A DNA stretch of 28,138 nt from Scatomorpha pullicola (GCA_018716545.1 DVJU01000122.1:1-28138), one strand, 5' to 3'. Shown: positions 15,531-23,874, counted from the first letter of the stretch. The notes: generated by a model from the letters alone, not told the origin. Made by a program: numbers and translations.

Positions 15531-17771
15531 TTACACCACGCTGGCGAGCATCTTGGCCATCTCGGCGCGGGTGAGGCTGCCGGTGGGATTCAGCCCGGAC
15601 TCGGAGCCTTCGACCACGCCGTTGGTGATGAGGGTGGCGGTGGCGCTCCTGGCCCACTCGGCGACGGAGGCGCCGTCGGCGAAGCTGTCGAGCAGCGCGG
15701 TGTCGCCCTCAACGAAGCCGGCGCCCAGGACGTCCAGCGCGCGGTAGAGGAAGGTGAAGCCCTCCTGGCGCGTCAGCGTGTCGTCGGGGGCGAAGGTGCC
15801 CTCGCCCTTGCCCTCGGTGATGCCGTTGGCTACAGCCCAGGCCACGGCGTCAGCGTAGTAGGCGTCGGCGGCGACGTCCTCAAAGCCGGCGGAGCCGCTC
15901 ACGGCGGGCTGACCTGCGGCGCGGTAGAGCATCAGGACAAAGTCGCCGCGCTTCATGCTCAGCGACGGGCCGAACTCGGTGTCGGTGACGCCGGTGACTA
16001 TGCCGGCCTCGTACAGCTCCTTGACGAACTCGCTGGCCCAGTGGCCGCGCATGTCCGTGAACTCAAAGGCCACGCGCACGCTTATCTCCTGGGTGAGGCC
16101 GCCGCAGCTCACGCTGATGGTGCCGGCGGCCGCGCCGCTCAGCGAGGCGGTGAAGACCCCGTCGGGGGTTATGGTGCCGATGTCGCCGGTGAGCGTGTAC
16201 TCCACGGCCTCGTCGCTGAGGCTGACGTCGCGCATGAGGTACTTGGCCGCGACGTCCAGGTCTACGCTCTCGCCGTTTTCAAGCATGAGCTGGCTGACGG
16301 TGTTGCCGGTGGCGGCGTCGGTGACGGTGATGGAGTCCACGCGGTCGATCACGTGCAGCGTGCCGCTGCCGCTCACGCCGCCGCCGGAGAGGCTGACGCT
16401 GTCGGTGCCGGCGCTCTCGGGCGCGGTGTACACGCCACCCTCCACGGTTCCGCGCTGCGCCCTGGCGCTGACGCTCTCGGGGGCTGCGACGGTGTGCAGG
16501 GCGCGGTCGGTCGCTACGACAGTTATGTCAACCGAGCTGCCGGCGAGCACGTAGTCGCCGTCCTCCGCGAGGAAGAGCCGGCCGGCGCTGCCGTTGGGGT
16601 CGCTGTCGGTGACGAAAAGTATATACGAGCTGACGGAGCGCAGGCGGCCGTCGGAGGGGTCATTGACCACAGTGAAGCCGTCGATGCCGGGAACACGCAG
16701 GCTCATGACCGAGGAGCCGCCGCCGTCGAGGTTGACCACGTCGACGCAGCCCATGGACAGCATGTCCTGAGCCAGCTCCTCCAGCGTCGCGCCGACGCTG
16801 AGGCTGGAGCGGCCGTCGAGGACGTGGTAGACGACGGTGCCGTCGCTCTTGATGCCTATCGCCGTTCGGGGGTTGGCGTCGGTTACTTCGCTGTTCCAGC
16901 GGTCCTGGTCGTATATCTCGCCGTCGAGCGCGAGGATGTTGCCGCAGCCGGAGACCCAGTCCGCGTCCTCGAGGCGGCTGTCGGAGCAGCTTATCTCCAG
17001 GGTGACGCGGTCGCCGACCTCGAAGCTCTCGGCCACCATGCCCAGAGCCGCCGCGTCGGAGGCGGTGAGGATGAGGTTGTCCCTGCCGATGCTCACGCTG
17101 CCGCCGTCGGTGTTGATTTCGGTGACGATCAGCTCGACCTCGCCGCCGAGCGTCAGCTCGTCGCCGCCCAGCACCTCAAAGCGCACGAACCAGCCGTCGC
17201 CGGACGTGCGGGTGGAGACGGTGGAGAAGTATTCGCTGAACACATAGGCGCCGTAGTCGGTGCGGGACTTGTTCAGGTGCTCGGTGGTGTACTCGTAGCC
17301 GTTTTCCTCGTTCGTGAACGTCAGCTCAACCTCCGGCTTCTCGCTGACGAAGGCGCGGCCGCCGTTGAACGCTATGGCGCTGTTGCCCTCGGGCGAGGAC
17401 TTGTACACTCCGTTTTCAACGACCATGCCGGTGGGCACGCCGTTGCTCTCGCCGAAGTCGGCGTTCACGGCGCCGACGACGTTGTAGCCCAGACTCTCGG
17501 CGTACGCTATCATCTCAGTGACGGTGAAGCCGCCGTAGATCGTGTCGCAGGCCATGACTATGGGGTAGACGGAGCTGCCGCGCTCGGTCTCCAGGGTGAA
17601 GCTCTCGGCGCGCCCGTCATCGTCATAGCTGACGGCGTTGGTGTAGGTGAAGCCGTCGGCGAGCTCGGTGGTGTTTATGTACACGGCTTCGCCGGTGCCG
17701 TCACCGTAGGCCAGGGCGGGGGTGACGAGCACAGCCGCGGCAAGCAGCAGGCTGAGCAGACGTTTTTTCAT
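15531..17771 (-). CDS. Secreted phosphodiester glycosidase (NAGPA domain) with SLH repeats
   Basis: A 746-residue surface protein. A signal peptide (1-21, ending TPALA) is followed by a phosphodiester glycosidase (NAGPA, DUF2233-like) domain at about 60-390. Its signatures are GAVNADFG, NPRTAIGIKSDG and the VNLDGGGSSVMSLR active-site region. Next comes a beta-rich Ig-like part (about 400-560, two repeats). Three S-layer homology repeats at about 565-746 end with LTRAEMAKMLASVV and should anchor the protein to pyruvylated secondary wall polymer. The family hydrolyses sugar-phosphodiester bonds, such as uncovering of GlcNAc-1-phosphodiesters in animals; bacterial substrates are mostly unknown but wall polymers are plausible. 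The ATG overlaps the stop of the small membrane protein gene upstream. Confidence 0.92.
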   Translation of the reverse strand: MKKRLLSLLLAAAVLVTPALAYGDGTGEAVYINTTELADGFTYTNAVSYDDDGRAESFTLETERGSSVYPIVMACDTIYGGFTVTEMIAYAESLGYNVVGAVNADFGESNGVPTGMVVENGVYKSSPEGNSAIAFNGGRAFVSEKPEVELTFTNEENGYEYTTEHLNKSRTDYGAYVFSEYFSTVSTRTSGDGWFVRFEVLGGDELTLGGEVELIVTEINTDGGSVSIGRDNLILTASDAAALGMVAESFEVGDRVTLEISCSDSRLEDADWVSGCGNILALDGEIYDQDRWNSEVTDANPRTAIGIKSDGTVVYHVLDGRSSLSVGATLEELAQDMLSMGCVDVVNLDGGGSSVMSLRVPGIDGFTVVNDPSDGRLRSVSSYILFVTDSDPNGSAGRLFLAEDGDYVLAGSSVDITVVATDRALHTVAAPESVSARAQRGTVEGGVYTAPESAGTDSVSLSGGGVSGSGTLHVIDRVDSITVTDAATGNTVSQLMLENGESVDLDVAAKYLMRDVSLSDEAVEYTLTGDIGTITPDGVFTASLSGAAAGTISVSCGGLTQEISVRVAFEFTDMRGHWASEFVKELYEAGIVTGVTDTEFGPSLSMKRGDFVLMLYRAAGQPAVSGSAGFEDVAADAYYADAVAWAVANGITEGKGEGTFAPDDTLTRQEGFTFLYRALDVLGAGFVEGDTALLDSFADGASVAEWARSATATLITNGVVEGSESGLNPTGSLTRAEMAKMLASVV

Positions 17772-17965
17772 GGGTTCCTCCTTCCGGTGCGCCCGTCTTG
17801 GGACGAGCGCTTCTCCTCATCGGCGATCTTCCTCTTTGCCCGGCGCATGACCACCACGGCCAGGACAACTATCAGCACCGTGGCAATCAGGAGTATGACC
17901 GGCACGACGGTCAGCGCAGTGAGCAGCGTGCCCTCCTGAGCCGCGGATGTGAGCAGCAGTTTCAT
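17768..17965 (-). CDS. Small single-helix membrane protein coupled to the SLH glycosidase
   Basis: A 65-residue protein with a short polar N-terminus, one long hydrophobic helix (about residues 15-41, TALTVVPVILLIATVLIVVL onward) and a charged, arginine-rich cytoplasmic tail. ATG 17965 is chosen because AGGAGGT lies six bases upstream at 17978-17972; an ATG at 17998 would lie upstream of this signal. The TGA overlaps the ATG of the SLH gene in an ATGA junction, and the SLH gene's GGAAGGAGG lies inside this gene, so translation is likely coupled. No family recognised. It may help secretion or anchoring of the partner, but this is inference from the overlap alone. Confidence 0.72.
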   Translation of the reverse strand: MKLLLTSAAQEGTLLTALTVVPVILLIATVLIVVLAVVVMRRAKRKIADEEKRSSQDGRTGRRNP

Positions 17966-18015
17966 AGCAATACCTCCTAGACGGCGCTTAGACGCCACAG
18001 GCGGAAATATGTTTC

Positions 18016-18044
18016 ATAATACCACAAATGTGAGGCGGTGTCGA
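18016..18044 (-). promoter_or_regulatory. Promoter of the small membrane protein / SLH glycosidase operon
   Basis: On the minus strand TCGACA (18044-18039), 17 bases and TATTAT (18021-18016) form a good sigma-70-type promoter. It lies about 50 bases upstream of the small gene's start. Confidence 0.7.
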
Positions 18045-18111
18045 TGTAAAAAATTGACACACCAGCGCGACCCGGATATCCCGCCGTATAAATGCGCGAT
18101 AAAAGCGAAGA

Positions 18112-18132
18112 CCCCGCCCGGGAAGGGCGGGG
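18112..18132 (-). terminator. Terminator of the AEC transporter gene
   Basis: CCCCGCCC (18112-18119) and GGGCGGGG (18125-18132) form an 8-bp GC stem with a GGGAA loop, followed on the minus strand by TCTTCGCTTTTAT. It begins eight bases past the AEC stop. Confidence 0.78.
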
Positions 18133-18139
18133 AGCGGTT

Positions 18140-19054
18140 TTACAGCAGCAGCCAGATCATGAGCGGCATGGTCACGGCTGAGAGCACCGTGCTGACGAAG
18201 ATTATCTGGCTGGCGTAGGCCTCGTCCCGGTTGCCGCGTATGGCCAGGGCGGTGGCTATCATGGCGGTGGGGCAGGCGGCGAGTATGACGCTGACGCCGA
18301 GGAGCATCTCGTCGTGTATGAACAGCCGCAGCACGAGCCAGGTAACAAGCGGGGAGGCGATGAGCCTCACAAAGCTGACGACGTAAACCCGCCAGTCGCT
18401 GAGCGCCTGCTTGACGGAGATGCTGCCCAGGCTTGCGCCCACGACCAGCATGCTCATGGGCACCGTGCCGCCGCCGATGATGTCGAAGCACTGCACGACG
18501 GGGTCGGGGAGCTTGATGCCGGTCATGAAGAAGGCCACGGCTATGATGGTGGCTACCAGAGGGGCGGAGATGGCGTTCTTGACGTTCATGCCCTTGGCGC
18601 TGCCGTTTATCATGGCCACGCCCATGGTGTAGACCAGCAGGTTGAACGGCACGTTGGACAGCGTGGCCACCAGTATGCCCTCGGAGCCGTATATCGACTC
18701 GATGACCGGGAAGCCGACGAACACGGTGTTGGAGAAGGCGACGGCAAAGGTGGCGATGCCGCTGCGGTCGCGGCGGCCGCCTATCAGCTTTGCGCACAGC
18801 AGGCCGAGCGCGGCGGAGATGAATATCAGCGCGAAGTACGCCAGCAGATCCACCCCCACGGCGGAGAGCGACAGCTCCATGTCCGCGCTGCTCACGCTGT
18901 CGAGTATCGTGAAGACCAGCAGGACGTTGAGCACGACCTTGGAGCCGGAGCGCGTGAACTCAGGCCCGGTGACCCCTATTTTGGTGCACAGGAAGCCCAC
19001 GGCCATGATGAACACAAGTATGCCCATCTGCGTGAGAACCGGCGTCATATCCAT
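18140..19054 (-). CDS. AEC family transporter
   Basis: A 304-residue polytopic membrane protein of the auxin efflux carrier family, with about ten helices in two halves. Recognisable segments are MGILVFIMAVGFLCTKIGV at the N-terminus, SNTVFVGFPVIESIYGSEG in the middle, a GGGTVPMSMLVVGASLG stretch after it and LAACPTAMIATALA near the end. Bacterial members move organic anions such as malate or malonate; the substrate here is unknown. I start at the ATG at 19054 because AGAGGTGG precedes it; an upstream ATG at 19087 has no such signal. No promoter is seen in the 87 bases upstream, which hold the mgtE terminator, so its transcription may depend on readthrough. Confidence 0.9.
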   Translation of the reverse strand: MDMTPVLTQMGILVFIMAVGFLCTKIGVTGPEFTRSGSKVVLNVLLVFTILDSVSSADMELSLSAVGVDLLAYFALIFISAALGLLCAKLIGGRRDRSGIATFAVAFSNTVFVGFPVIESIYGSEGILVATLSNVPFNLLVYTMGVAMINGSAKGMNVKNAISAPLVATIIAVAFFMTGIKLPDPVVQCFDIIGGGTVPMSMLVVGASLGSISVKQALSDWRVYVVSFVRLIASPLVTWLVLRLFIHDEMLLGVSVILAACPTAMIATALAIRGNRDEAYASQIIFVSTVLSAVTMPLMIWLLL

Positions 19055-19092
19055 ATGTAACCACCTCTTGATACCGATTTTGAGCAAAACTA

Positions 19093-19123
19093 CGCCCCCG
19101 GGCGCAAACCGCGTCCGGGGGCG
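19093..19123 (-). terminator. Terminator of mgtE
   Basis: A 13-bp stem (19093-19105 with 19111-19123, one G-U pair) with an AAACC loop. On the minus strand it is followed by TAGTTTTGCT. It lies 18 bases after the mgtE stop. Confidence 0.8.
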
Positions 19124-19141
19124 CGATAAACCATATACTTA

Positions 19142-20530
19142 TTATATGTGGAGCATCACCGTCGCCAGGGCGAAGTATATCAGCAGGGACACGGCGTCGG
19201 TGATGGTGCTTATCAGCGGGCTCGCCATGACGGCCGGGTCTATGCCTATCTTCTCAGCCGCCATAGGCAGGGTGCAGCCGACTGCTTTTGCAAAAATCAC
19301 GACGAACACCAGGGTGATGCTTACGGTCAGCGCGACTATCACGGTCACGTCGCTGTTGCCGAGCAGCATGCGGTCCACTACGAGCATTTTTACAAAGTTG
19401 ACGCAGGCCAGGCAGACTCCGCACAGCACGGCGACGCGGATCTCCTTCCAGATAACGCTGAGTATGTCGCTCGGCTCCGTGTCGCCGATGGACAGGCTGC
19501 GTATGACCGCCGTCGAGCTCTGCGAGCCGGAGTTGCCGCCGGTGCCCATCAGCATGGGTATGAAGCCGGTGAGCACGGCCGTCTTTGCCAGCGCGTCCTC
19601 GAAGTGCGTGATTATCATGCTTGTGAACGTGGCGCTGAGCATGAGGAACATCAGCCAGGGTATGCGGCGCTTCCACATCTCCACCACGCCCGTGCGCGAG
19701 TACGGCTTGTCCGAGGGGGAGATACCGGCCATGAGGTCGAAGTCCTCCGTGGCCTCCTCCTCGAGGACGTCGATGACGTCGTCAACGGTGACTATGCCGA
19801 CCAGCCGGTCTTCCTTGTCGACCACCGGTATGGCGAGCAGGTCGTAGTCCGAGATGCGCTCGGCGGCCTCGCTGCGGTCGTCGGTGGTGCGCACGAAGAT
19901 GACGTTCGTGTCCATGATGTTCTCGATGACGTCCTCGTCGTCGCTCAGCAGCAGGTCTTTGACGGTGACGACGCCCTCGAGCCGGCGGTGGGCGTTGGTG
20001 ACGTAGCAGACGTAGATGGTCTCCTTGTCCTCGCCCACGCGGCGTATGCGCGCGATGCTCTCGCGCACGTTCATGTATTTTTTGAGGTCGACAAACTCGG
20101 CGGTCATTATGCTGCCGGCGGAGTTGTCGGGGTACTTGAGGTACTGATTTATCAGCGCCCGGGTCTCGGGCGTGGCGGCGCGCATGACGCGCTTTACGAT
20201 ATTGGCGGGCAGCTCCTCCATCATGTCGACCGCGTCGTCGACGTACATGTCCTCGACTATCTCGGTCAGCTCTTTGTCGGTGATGGAGTTTATGATGACC
20301 TCCTGCTCGGGCGCATCCAGCTCCGCAAAGACCTCCGCGCCCTGCTCCTTGCTCAGCAGCCGGAAGACAGAGGCCATCTTGAGCTTGTCCTCCTCGCCCA
20401 GCTCGGTCAGGAACTCGGCTATGTCGAACTCGTTCATGTCCTCGAGTTCGTATTGCAGCGACTTCAGGCGCCTGCTCTTGAGCAGCTCAAGCAGCTTTTC
20501 CCGGCGCTGTTCGTAATTGCGTTCCTCCAC
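19142..20530 (-). CDS. mgtE: Magnesium transporter MgtE
   Basis: A 462-residue MgtE-type Mg2+ channel. It has the N-terminal superhelical domain (about 1-125, with DMNEFDIAEFLTEL and ELPANIVKRVMR), two CBS domains (about 130-255, SAGSIMTAEFV onward, with LAIPVVDKEDRLVGIVT) that close the pore when Mg2+ is bound, and a plug helix. A C-terminal five-helix membrane domain carries the pore signature GTGGNSGSQSSTAVIRSL. It starts with GTG at 20530, preceded by GGCGGTGAGAG. It follows ahcY by 54 bases on the same strand with no clear terminator between, so the two may share the ahcY promoter. No M-box-type Mg2+ riboswitch can fit in the gap. Confidence 0.96.
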   Translation of the reverse strand: MEERNYEQRREKLLELLKSRRLKSLQYELEDMNEFDIAEFLTELGEEDKLKMASVFRLLSKEQGAEVFAELDAPEQEVIINSITDKELTEIVEDMYVDDAVDMMEELPANIVKRVMRAATPETRALINQYLKYPDNSAGSIMTAEFVDLKKYMNVRESIARIRRVGEDKETIYVCYVTNAHRRLEGVVTVKDLLLSDDEDVIENIMDTNVIFVRTTDDRSEAAERISDYDLLAIPVVDKEDRLVGIVTVDDVIDVLEEEATEDFDLMAGISPSDKPYSRTGVVEMWKRRIPWLMFLMLSATFTSMIITHFEDALAKTAVLTGFIPMLMGTGGNSGSQSSTAVIRSLSIGDTEPSDILSVIWKEIRVAVLCGVCLACVNFVKMLVVDRMLLGNSDVTVIVALTVSITLVFVVIFAKAVGCTLPMAAEKIGIDPAVMASPLISTITDAVSLLIYFALATVMLHI

Positions 20531-20584
20531 GCTCTCACCGCCTCTCCGTACCGGCCGGACGCGCTATGCGCGCCGGCAGTGGTA

Positions 20585-21820
20585 TCAAATTCCCATGTAG
20601 TCCTTCTGTTCAGTGGTCATAGTGTCTATCTCCACGCCGAGGCTGGCCAGCTTGCGGCGGGCGACTGCCTCGTCTATCTCCCGCGGCACCGTGAGCGGGG
20701 CGCAGGGGAGCTTGCCGGCGTTTTTGGCCAGATATTCCGCGCTGAGCGCCTGGATGGCAAAGCTCATGTCCATTATCTCGGCCGGGTGCCCGTCGCCGCA
20801 GGCGAGGTTCACCAGCCTGCCCTCGCCAAGCACGAACAGCTCGCGCCCGTCGGGCATGACGTAGGCGGTGATGTTGTGCCGGGCGGTGTACTTGCGCACC
20901 GCCATCTTCTCCAGCGCCTCCATGTCTATCTCGACGTTGAAGTGCCCGGCGTTGCTGAGTATGGCTCCGTCGCGCATCAGCGCGAAGTGCTCGGCGCCCA
21001 TGACGTCCTTACAGCCGGTGACGGAGCAGAATATCTCGCCGATACGCGCGGCGTCGCGCATGGGCATGACCTCATAGCCGTCCATGACGGCCTCGATAGC
21101 CCTGATGGGGTCGGTCTCGGTCACGACGACCTTTGCGCCCAGACCCTTCGCGCGCAAGGCCACGCCCTTGCCGCACCAGCCGTAGCCGGACACGACGACC
21201 ACCTTGCCGGCGACAATGAGGTTGGTGGTGCGCATGATGGCGTCCCACACGCTCTGGCCGGTGCCGTAGCGGTTGTCAAAGAGGTGCTTGCAGTCGGCGT
21301 CGTTGACCTCGACCATCGTGAAGGGGAGCTGGCCGTCCTTGGCAAGTTTGCGTATGCGGTGTATGCCGCTGGTGGTCTCCTCGCAGCCGCCTATGACGTC
21401 CCTGCACAGCTCGGGGAAATCGGTGCGCATGGCCTCCAGCAGGTCGCCGCCGTCGTCGATTACGATGTTGGGACCGTGGGAGAGGACGTTCTTGATGTGG
21501 CCGAAGTACTCCTCCTCGCTCGCGCCGTAGACGGCGTGGACTTCCATCCCGCCGGCGGCGAGAGCCGCGGCGACGTCGTCCTGCGTGGAGAGCGGGTTGG
21601 AGCCGGTGACATACATCTCGGCGCCTCCGGCGGCCAGCACGCGGCAGAGATATGCGGTCTTGGCCTCCAGGTGCACGGAGAGGGCGATCTTCATGCCGGC
21701 AAAGGGCTTTTCCCGGGCAAAGTCCGCCTCGATGCCGCGCAGCACGGGCATGTTGCGGCGCACCCAGGCTATCTTGGTCTCGCCCGACGGGGCGAGGGCT
21801 ATGTCGCGTATTTCGTTCAT
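20585..21820 (-). CDS. ahcY: Adenosylhomocysteinase (S-adenosylhomocysteine hydrolase)
   Basis: A 411-residue NAD-dependent enzyme splitting S-adenosylhomocysteine into adenosine and homocysteine, which clears the inhibitor left after SAM-dependent methylation. The SAH-binding residues in SVHLEAKTA and TGSNPLSTQDDVAA, the CEETTSGIHR segment, NDADCKHLFDNRYGTGQS and the NAD-binding loop GYGWCGKG (212-219) are all present, as is SNAGHFNVEID. The length is at the short end of the family, as in the bacterial type lacking a C-terminal insertion. The C-terminus ends with TTEQKDYMGI rather than the classic KPDHYRY. A good promoter lies 50 bases upstream. No SAH riboswitch is seen in the leader. Confidence 0.97.
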   Translation of the reverse strand: MNEIRDIALAPSGETKIAWVRRNMPVLRGIEADFAREKPFAGMKIALSVHLEAKTAYLCRVLAAGGAEMYVTGSNPLSTQDDVAAALAAGGMEVHAVYGASEEEYFGHIKNVLSHGPNIVIDDGGDLLEAMRTDFPELCRDVIGGCEETTSGIHRIRKLAKDGQLPFTMVEVNDADCKHLFDNRYGTGQSVWDAIMRTTNLIVAGKVVVVSGYGWCGKGVALRAKGLGAKVVVTETDPIRAIEAVMDGYEVMPMRDAARIGEIFCSVTGCKDVMGAEHFALMRDGAILSNAGHFNVEIDMEALEKMAVRKYTARHNITAYVMPDGRELFVLGEGRLVNLACGDGHPAEIMDMSFAIQALSAEYLAKNAGKLPCAPLTVPREIDEAVARRKLASLGVEIDTMTTEQKDYMGI

Positions 21821-21869
21821 CGCTTGGTCCCCCTATATAAAATGTAGCGAAGTCACACTTAACTAAATC

Positions 21870-21898
21870 ATTCTACCACCAAATCCGCCAATGTTCAA
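21870..21898 (-). promoter_or_regulatory. Promoter of ahcY
   Basis: On the minus strand TTGAAC (21898-21893), a 17-base spacer and TAGAAT (21875-21870) form a good sigma-70-type promoter, with a predicted start near 21863. Confidence 0.72.
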
Positions 21899-21945
21899 CT
21901 TAAATTAGTGTAAAATCGCGAGCGCGAACCGCTCTCGGAGAAGAT

Positions 21946-21977
21946 AAAAAACGCCGCCGCAATGCTGCGGCGGCGTT
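21946..21977 (-). terminator. Terminator after the YkvI-like permease operon
   Basis: A 12-bp stem (21950-21961 with 21966-21977) with an ATGC loop. On the minus strand it is followed by a run of T, and it lies eight bases after the stop of the small membrane protein gene. It closes the permease operon before the ahcY promoter. Confidence 0.9.
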
Positions 21978-21984
21978 CGTTATT

Positions 21985-22206
21985 TTACTTGTCTTCAGCG
22001 CTTTCGACATCCGGCTCGGTCTGCGTGGACGGAGAGCGCGTCCAGACGCGGCCTGTGCCGTAGATGATGAAGACTACCACCAGTATCGGTACCGGACCTG
22101 CGATGAAGTCAAACACAAGCTGGAAGCCAAGGGTCATGATAATCAGCGCCAGCACTATGCAGGCTGTGATTATCAGCCATTTCTGCCAGTTCTTCAGCTT
22201 GCTCAA
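21985..22206 (-). CDS. Small two-helix membrane protein beside the permease
   Basis: A 73-residue protein with a basic N-terminus (MSKLKNWQKW), two hydrophobic segments (about 11-35 and 37-51) separated by a short AGPVP turn, and a charged tail rich in Glu and Asp. It starts with TTG at 22206, with GAGAGGAC about ten bases upstream. The gap to the permease gene is 15 bases and the same terminator closes both. I do not recognise the family. Placement suggests a small accessory subunit of the permease, as known for other transporters with a short membrane partner, but this is inference. Confidence 0.7.
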   Translation of the reverse strand: MSKLKNWQKWLIITACIVLALIIMTLGFQLVFDFIAGPVPILVVVFIIYGTGRVWTRSPSTQTEPDVESAEDK

Positions 22207-22221
22207 CTAAACTCAGTCCTC

Positions 22222-23427
22222 TCAGGAATTGCCGTACTTCTGGAGGCACTCGGGGTGCTCCTTGACGTACTTCTTGTTCTTGATGTTGCCGATGATGATG
22301 ACCGGGAAGACGATGGCGACCAGAGCGAGGTAGCCGTCGTAGCCGTAGGCGTAGGTGATGATGTCGCTGATGCCGATGAAGCTCAGGCTCATGCAGACGG
22401 CGATAAGGATGACGCCGATGATGGCCATACGAACCTTCTCGTGCACGTTGCTGCGGACGAAGAACTTCTTGTCCACGCGCAGGATCATCGTGTAGATGAG
22501 GGTGACGCAGGTGGAGATGAAGGCGCAGAACATCAGCACGCTGTAGCAGATGACGAGCCAATCCCAGCCGATCTGGTTGCAGATGAACAGGTTGGGGAGA
22601 GCCACGGCATTGGCCTCTGCCGGGGCAGTGTAGATGTCAGCGCTCCAGCCGAGGAGCATGAGGCCGCTGAGAGCCAGCATGCCGCCGTTCATGATACCGC
22701 CGAGGATGCCGGCCTTCTTGACACCCTTCTGGTTCAGGGTGACGGCGGCGGCGATCATAGCGGGGATGGACACGCACTGGAAGCCGCAGTAGATAACCGC
22801 GCCGCGCCAGAAGCCCTCAAGCGTATTGGGGTTGCTGGGCTCGGCGGTGAAGGCGGCAAGGACGGCGTCGGGGCGGTTCGCGATGCCGACGACTATCATG
22901 ATGCCCGCCGTAAGCAGGATTCCGACCGTCAGGACGGTGGAGGCGGCGATTATCAGCTTGACGCCGAAGAGACAGAGGACGATAAGGATGGCGGCGACGA
23001 TAATGGTGCTCTGGATGGAGGCGACACCGTTGCTTCCCGTGAAGCCGAAGAGGTCGTCAACAAGCAGGCCCGCGCCGGAGATTGCCGCTGCGACGGCGGC
23101 GAGAATTATAATTATGTAGAAGATCTCAAAGCTGATTGCAAGCTGCGGGTAAGGCTGCCACAGTTCGCGGAACGTGTCGTTGTAGTTGTCCAGTCCGCGA
23201 AGACGGGCAAACTTCATTATAACGTAAATGACGTAGGCCAGCACGCCCATGGATATGAGCGGGAACAGTACCGCCGTCCAGCCGTACTGGACGTAGTAGT
23301 TCAGGATTTGGTTGCCGGTTGCGAAGCCCGCGCCGACGTGGGTGCCGAACCACACGGAGGCGACGGAGAAGCCAGCTGCCAGTGTACCCTTGGTCACGGC
23401 CTTGCTTTCATTGGGGTTTTCAGTCAT
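22222..23427 (-). CDS. YkvI-like membrane permease (APC superfamily)
   Basis: A 401-residue polytopic membrane protein with about ten to eleven helices, resembling the YkvI family of uncharacterised APC-superfamily permeases related to amino-acid and NSS-type carriers. The N-terminal AAGFSVASVWFGTHVGAGFA segment with a glycine-rich unwound first helix supports a sodium- or proton-coupled carrier. Further signs are FLFGVKL-like helices and an NLFICNQIGWDW loop. I start at ATG 23427, preceded by GGAAGGAGAG; longer starts up to 23493 precede this signal and coincide with the predicted mRNA start. It faces the GntR-led operon across a shared 447-bp region, so its substrate is probably the compound handled by that operon. 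Confidence 0.82.
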   Translation of the reverse strand: MTENPNESKAVTKGTLAAGFSVASVWFGTHVGAGFATGNQILNYYVQYGWTAVLFPLISMGVLAYVIYVIMKFARLRGLDNYNDTFRELWQPYPQLAISFEIFYIIIILAAVAAAISGAGLLVDDLFGFTGSNGVASIQSTIIVAAILIVLCLFGVKLIIAASTVLTVGILLTAGIMIVVGIANRPDAVLAAFTAEPSNPNTLEGFWRGAVIYCGFQCVSIPAMIAAAVTLNQKGVKKAGILGGIMNGGMLALSGLMLLGWSADIYTAPAEANAVALPNLFICNQIGWDWLVICYSVLMFCAFISTCVTLIYTMILRVDKKFFVRSNVHEKVRMAIIGVILIAVCMSLSFIGISDIITYAYGYDGYLALVAIVFPVIIIGNIKNKKYVKEHPECLQKYGNS

Positions 23428-23499
23428 AGAGTCGGCTCTCCTTCCCATTTTTCGATTTTTGCTCTCTCTTCTCATAGCTGCTTGAAGCAACATGTCATG

Positions 23500-23528
23500 A
23501 TTATAATTCGAAAGTCAGATTGTTTCAA
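23500..23528 (-). promoter_or_regulatory. Promoter of the YkvI-like permease operon
   Basis: On the minus strand TTGAAA (23528-23523), exactly 17 bases and a perfect TATAAT (23505-23500) form a near-consensus promoter. The mRNA would begin near 23493 and have a leader of about 66 bases. Confidence 0.82.
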
Positions 23529-23583
23529 TTTGCGAGCATTAAATGTTAACAAAATGTAAAAATGCGCTGAATCAAAAGCAATA

Positions 23584-23742
23584 CACCCCAAAATTTTTAT
23601 GGGTGCTCCCAAGTGAGTCAGTTGTTAAATCTTTCACCGCGCTAAAGCGTGATATTTGTTCGATAGTTTAAAATTTGTCGAAGATTTTTATGATTCTTAT
23701 TGCATTTTGCAAAAGCATTTTTTTGGGTACACTATTGTGCAC
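23584..23742. promoter_or_regulatory. Candidate operators between permease and GntR genes
   Basis: This AT-rich part of the 447-bp intergenic region (23428-23874) has no gene. Three imperfect palindromes stand out: CACCC/GGGTG arms at 23584-23588 and 23601-23605 around an A/T core, TTTTGCAAAA at 23705-23714 flanked by TGCA and GCA, and GTACAC-TATT-GTGCAC at 23727-23742. The last lies 24 bases upstream of the GntR gene's -35. Any may bind the GntR/FCD regulator, but this is only a suggestion. Confidence 0.35.
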
Positions 23743-23765
23743 TTCGTGGAAATATTGCATACATC

Positions 23766-23795
23766 TTGATTCTGCTGCTTGAGTTGTGGTAAATT
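23766..23795 (+). promoter_or_regulatory. Putative promoter of the GntR-led operon
   Basis: TTGATT (23766-23771), an 18-base spacer and TAAATT (23790-23795) make a moderate sigma-70-type promoter about 80 bases upstream of the regulator start. Confidence 0.5.
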
Positions 23796-23874
23796 AGTAG
23801 TGAAGAAAGCGATATGGTAAATGCAAAACTGCGGATTATACACCGAAATTGCACTTCAGGTGGTTGTTTAATAG

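Noticed and set aside
15420..17939. 839-codon plus-strand open frame opposite the SLH protein
   Set aside because: The composition (Ala, Gly, Val, His rich) is typical of antisense translation of a GC-rich gene, and the minus-strand gene has a signal peptide and known domains.
20531..20584. M-box (Mg2+ riboswitch) before mgtE
   Set aside because: The gap to ahcY is only 54 bases, too small for the aptamer.
19148..21847. 899-codon plus-strand open frame opposite mgtE and ahcY
   Set aside because: It runs antisense through two unmistakable genes and the intergenic region without any domain signature; not a real gene.
21821..21950. SAH riboswitch in front of ahcY
   Set aside because: The leader is short and AT-rich and I see none of the conserved GC-rich pairing regions of the SAH riboswitch; only a normal promoter.
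23701..23742. Terminator between the divergent permease and GntR genes
   Set aside because: The T7 run follows a weak AT palindrome and no transcript should arrive there from either side; a regulatory site is more plausible.
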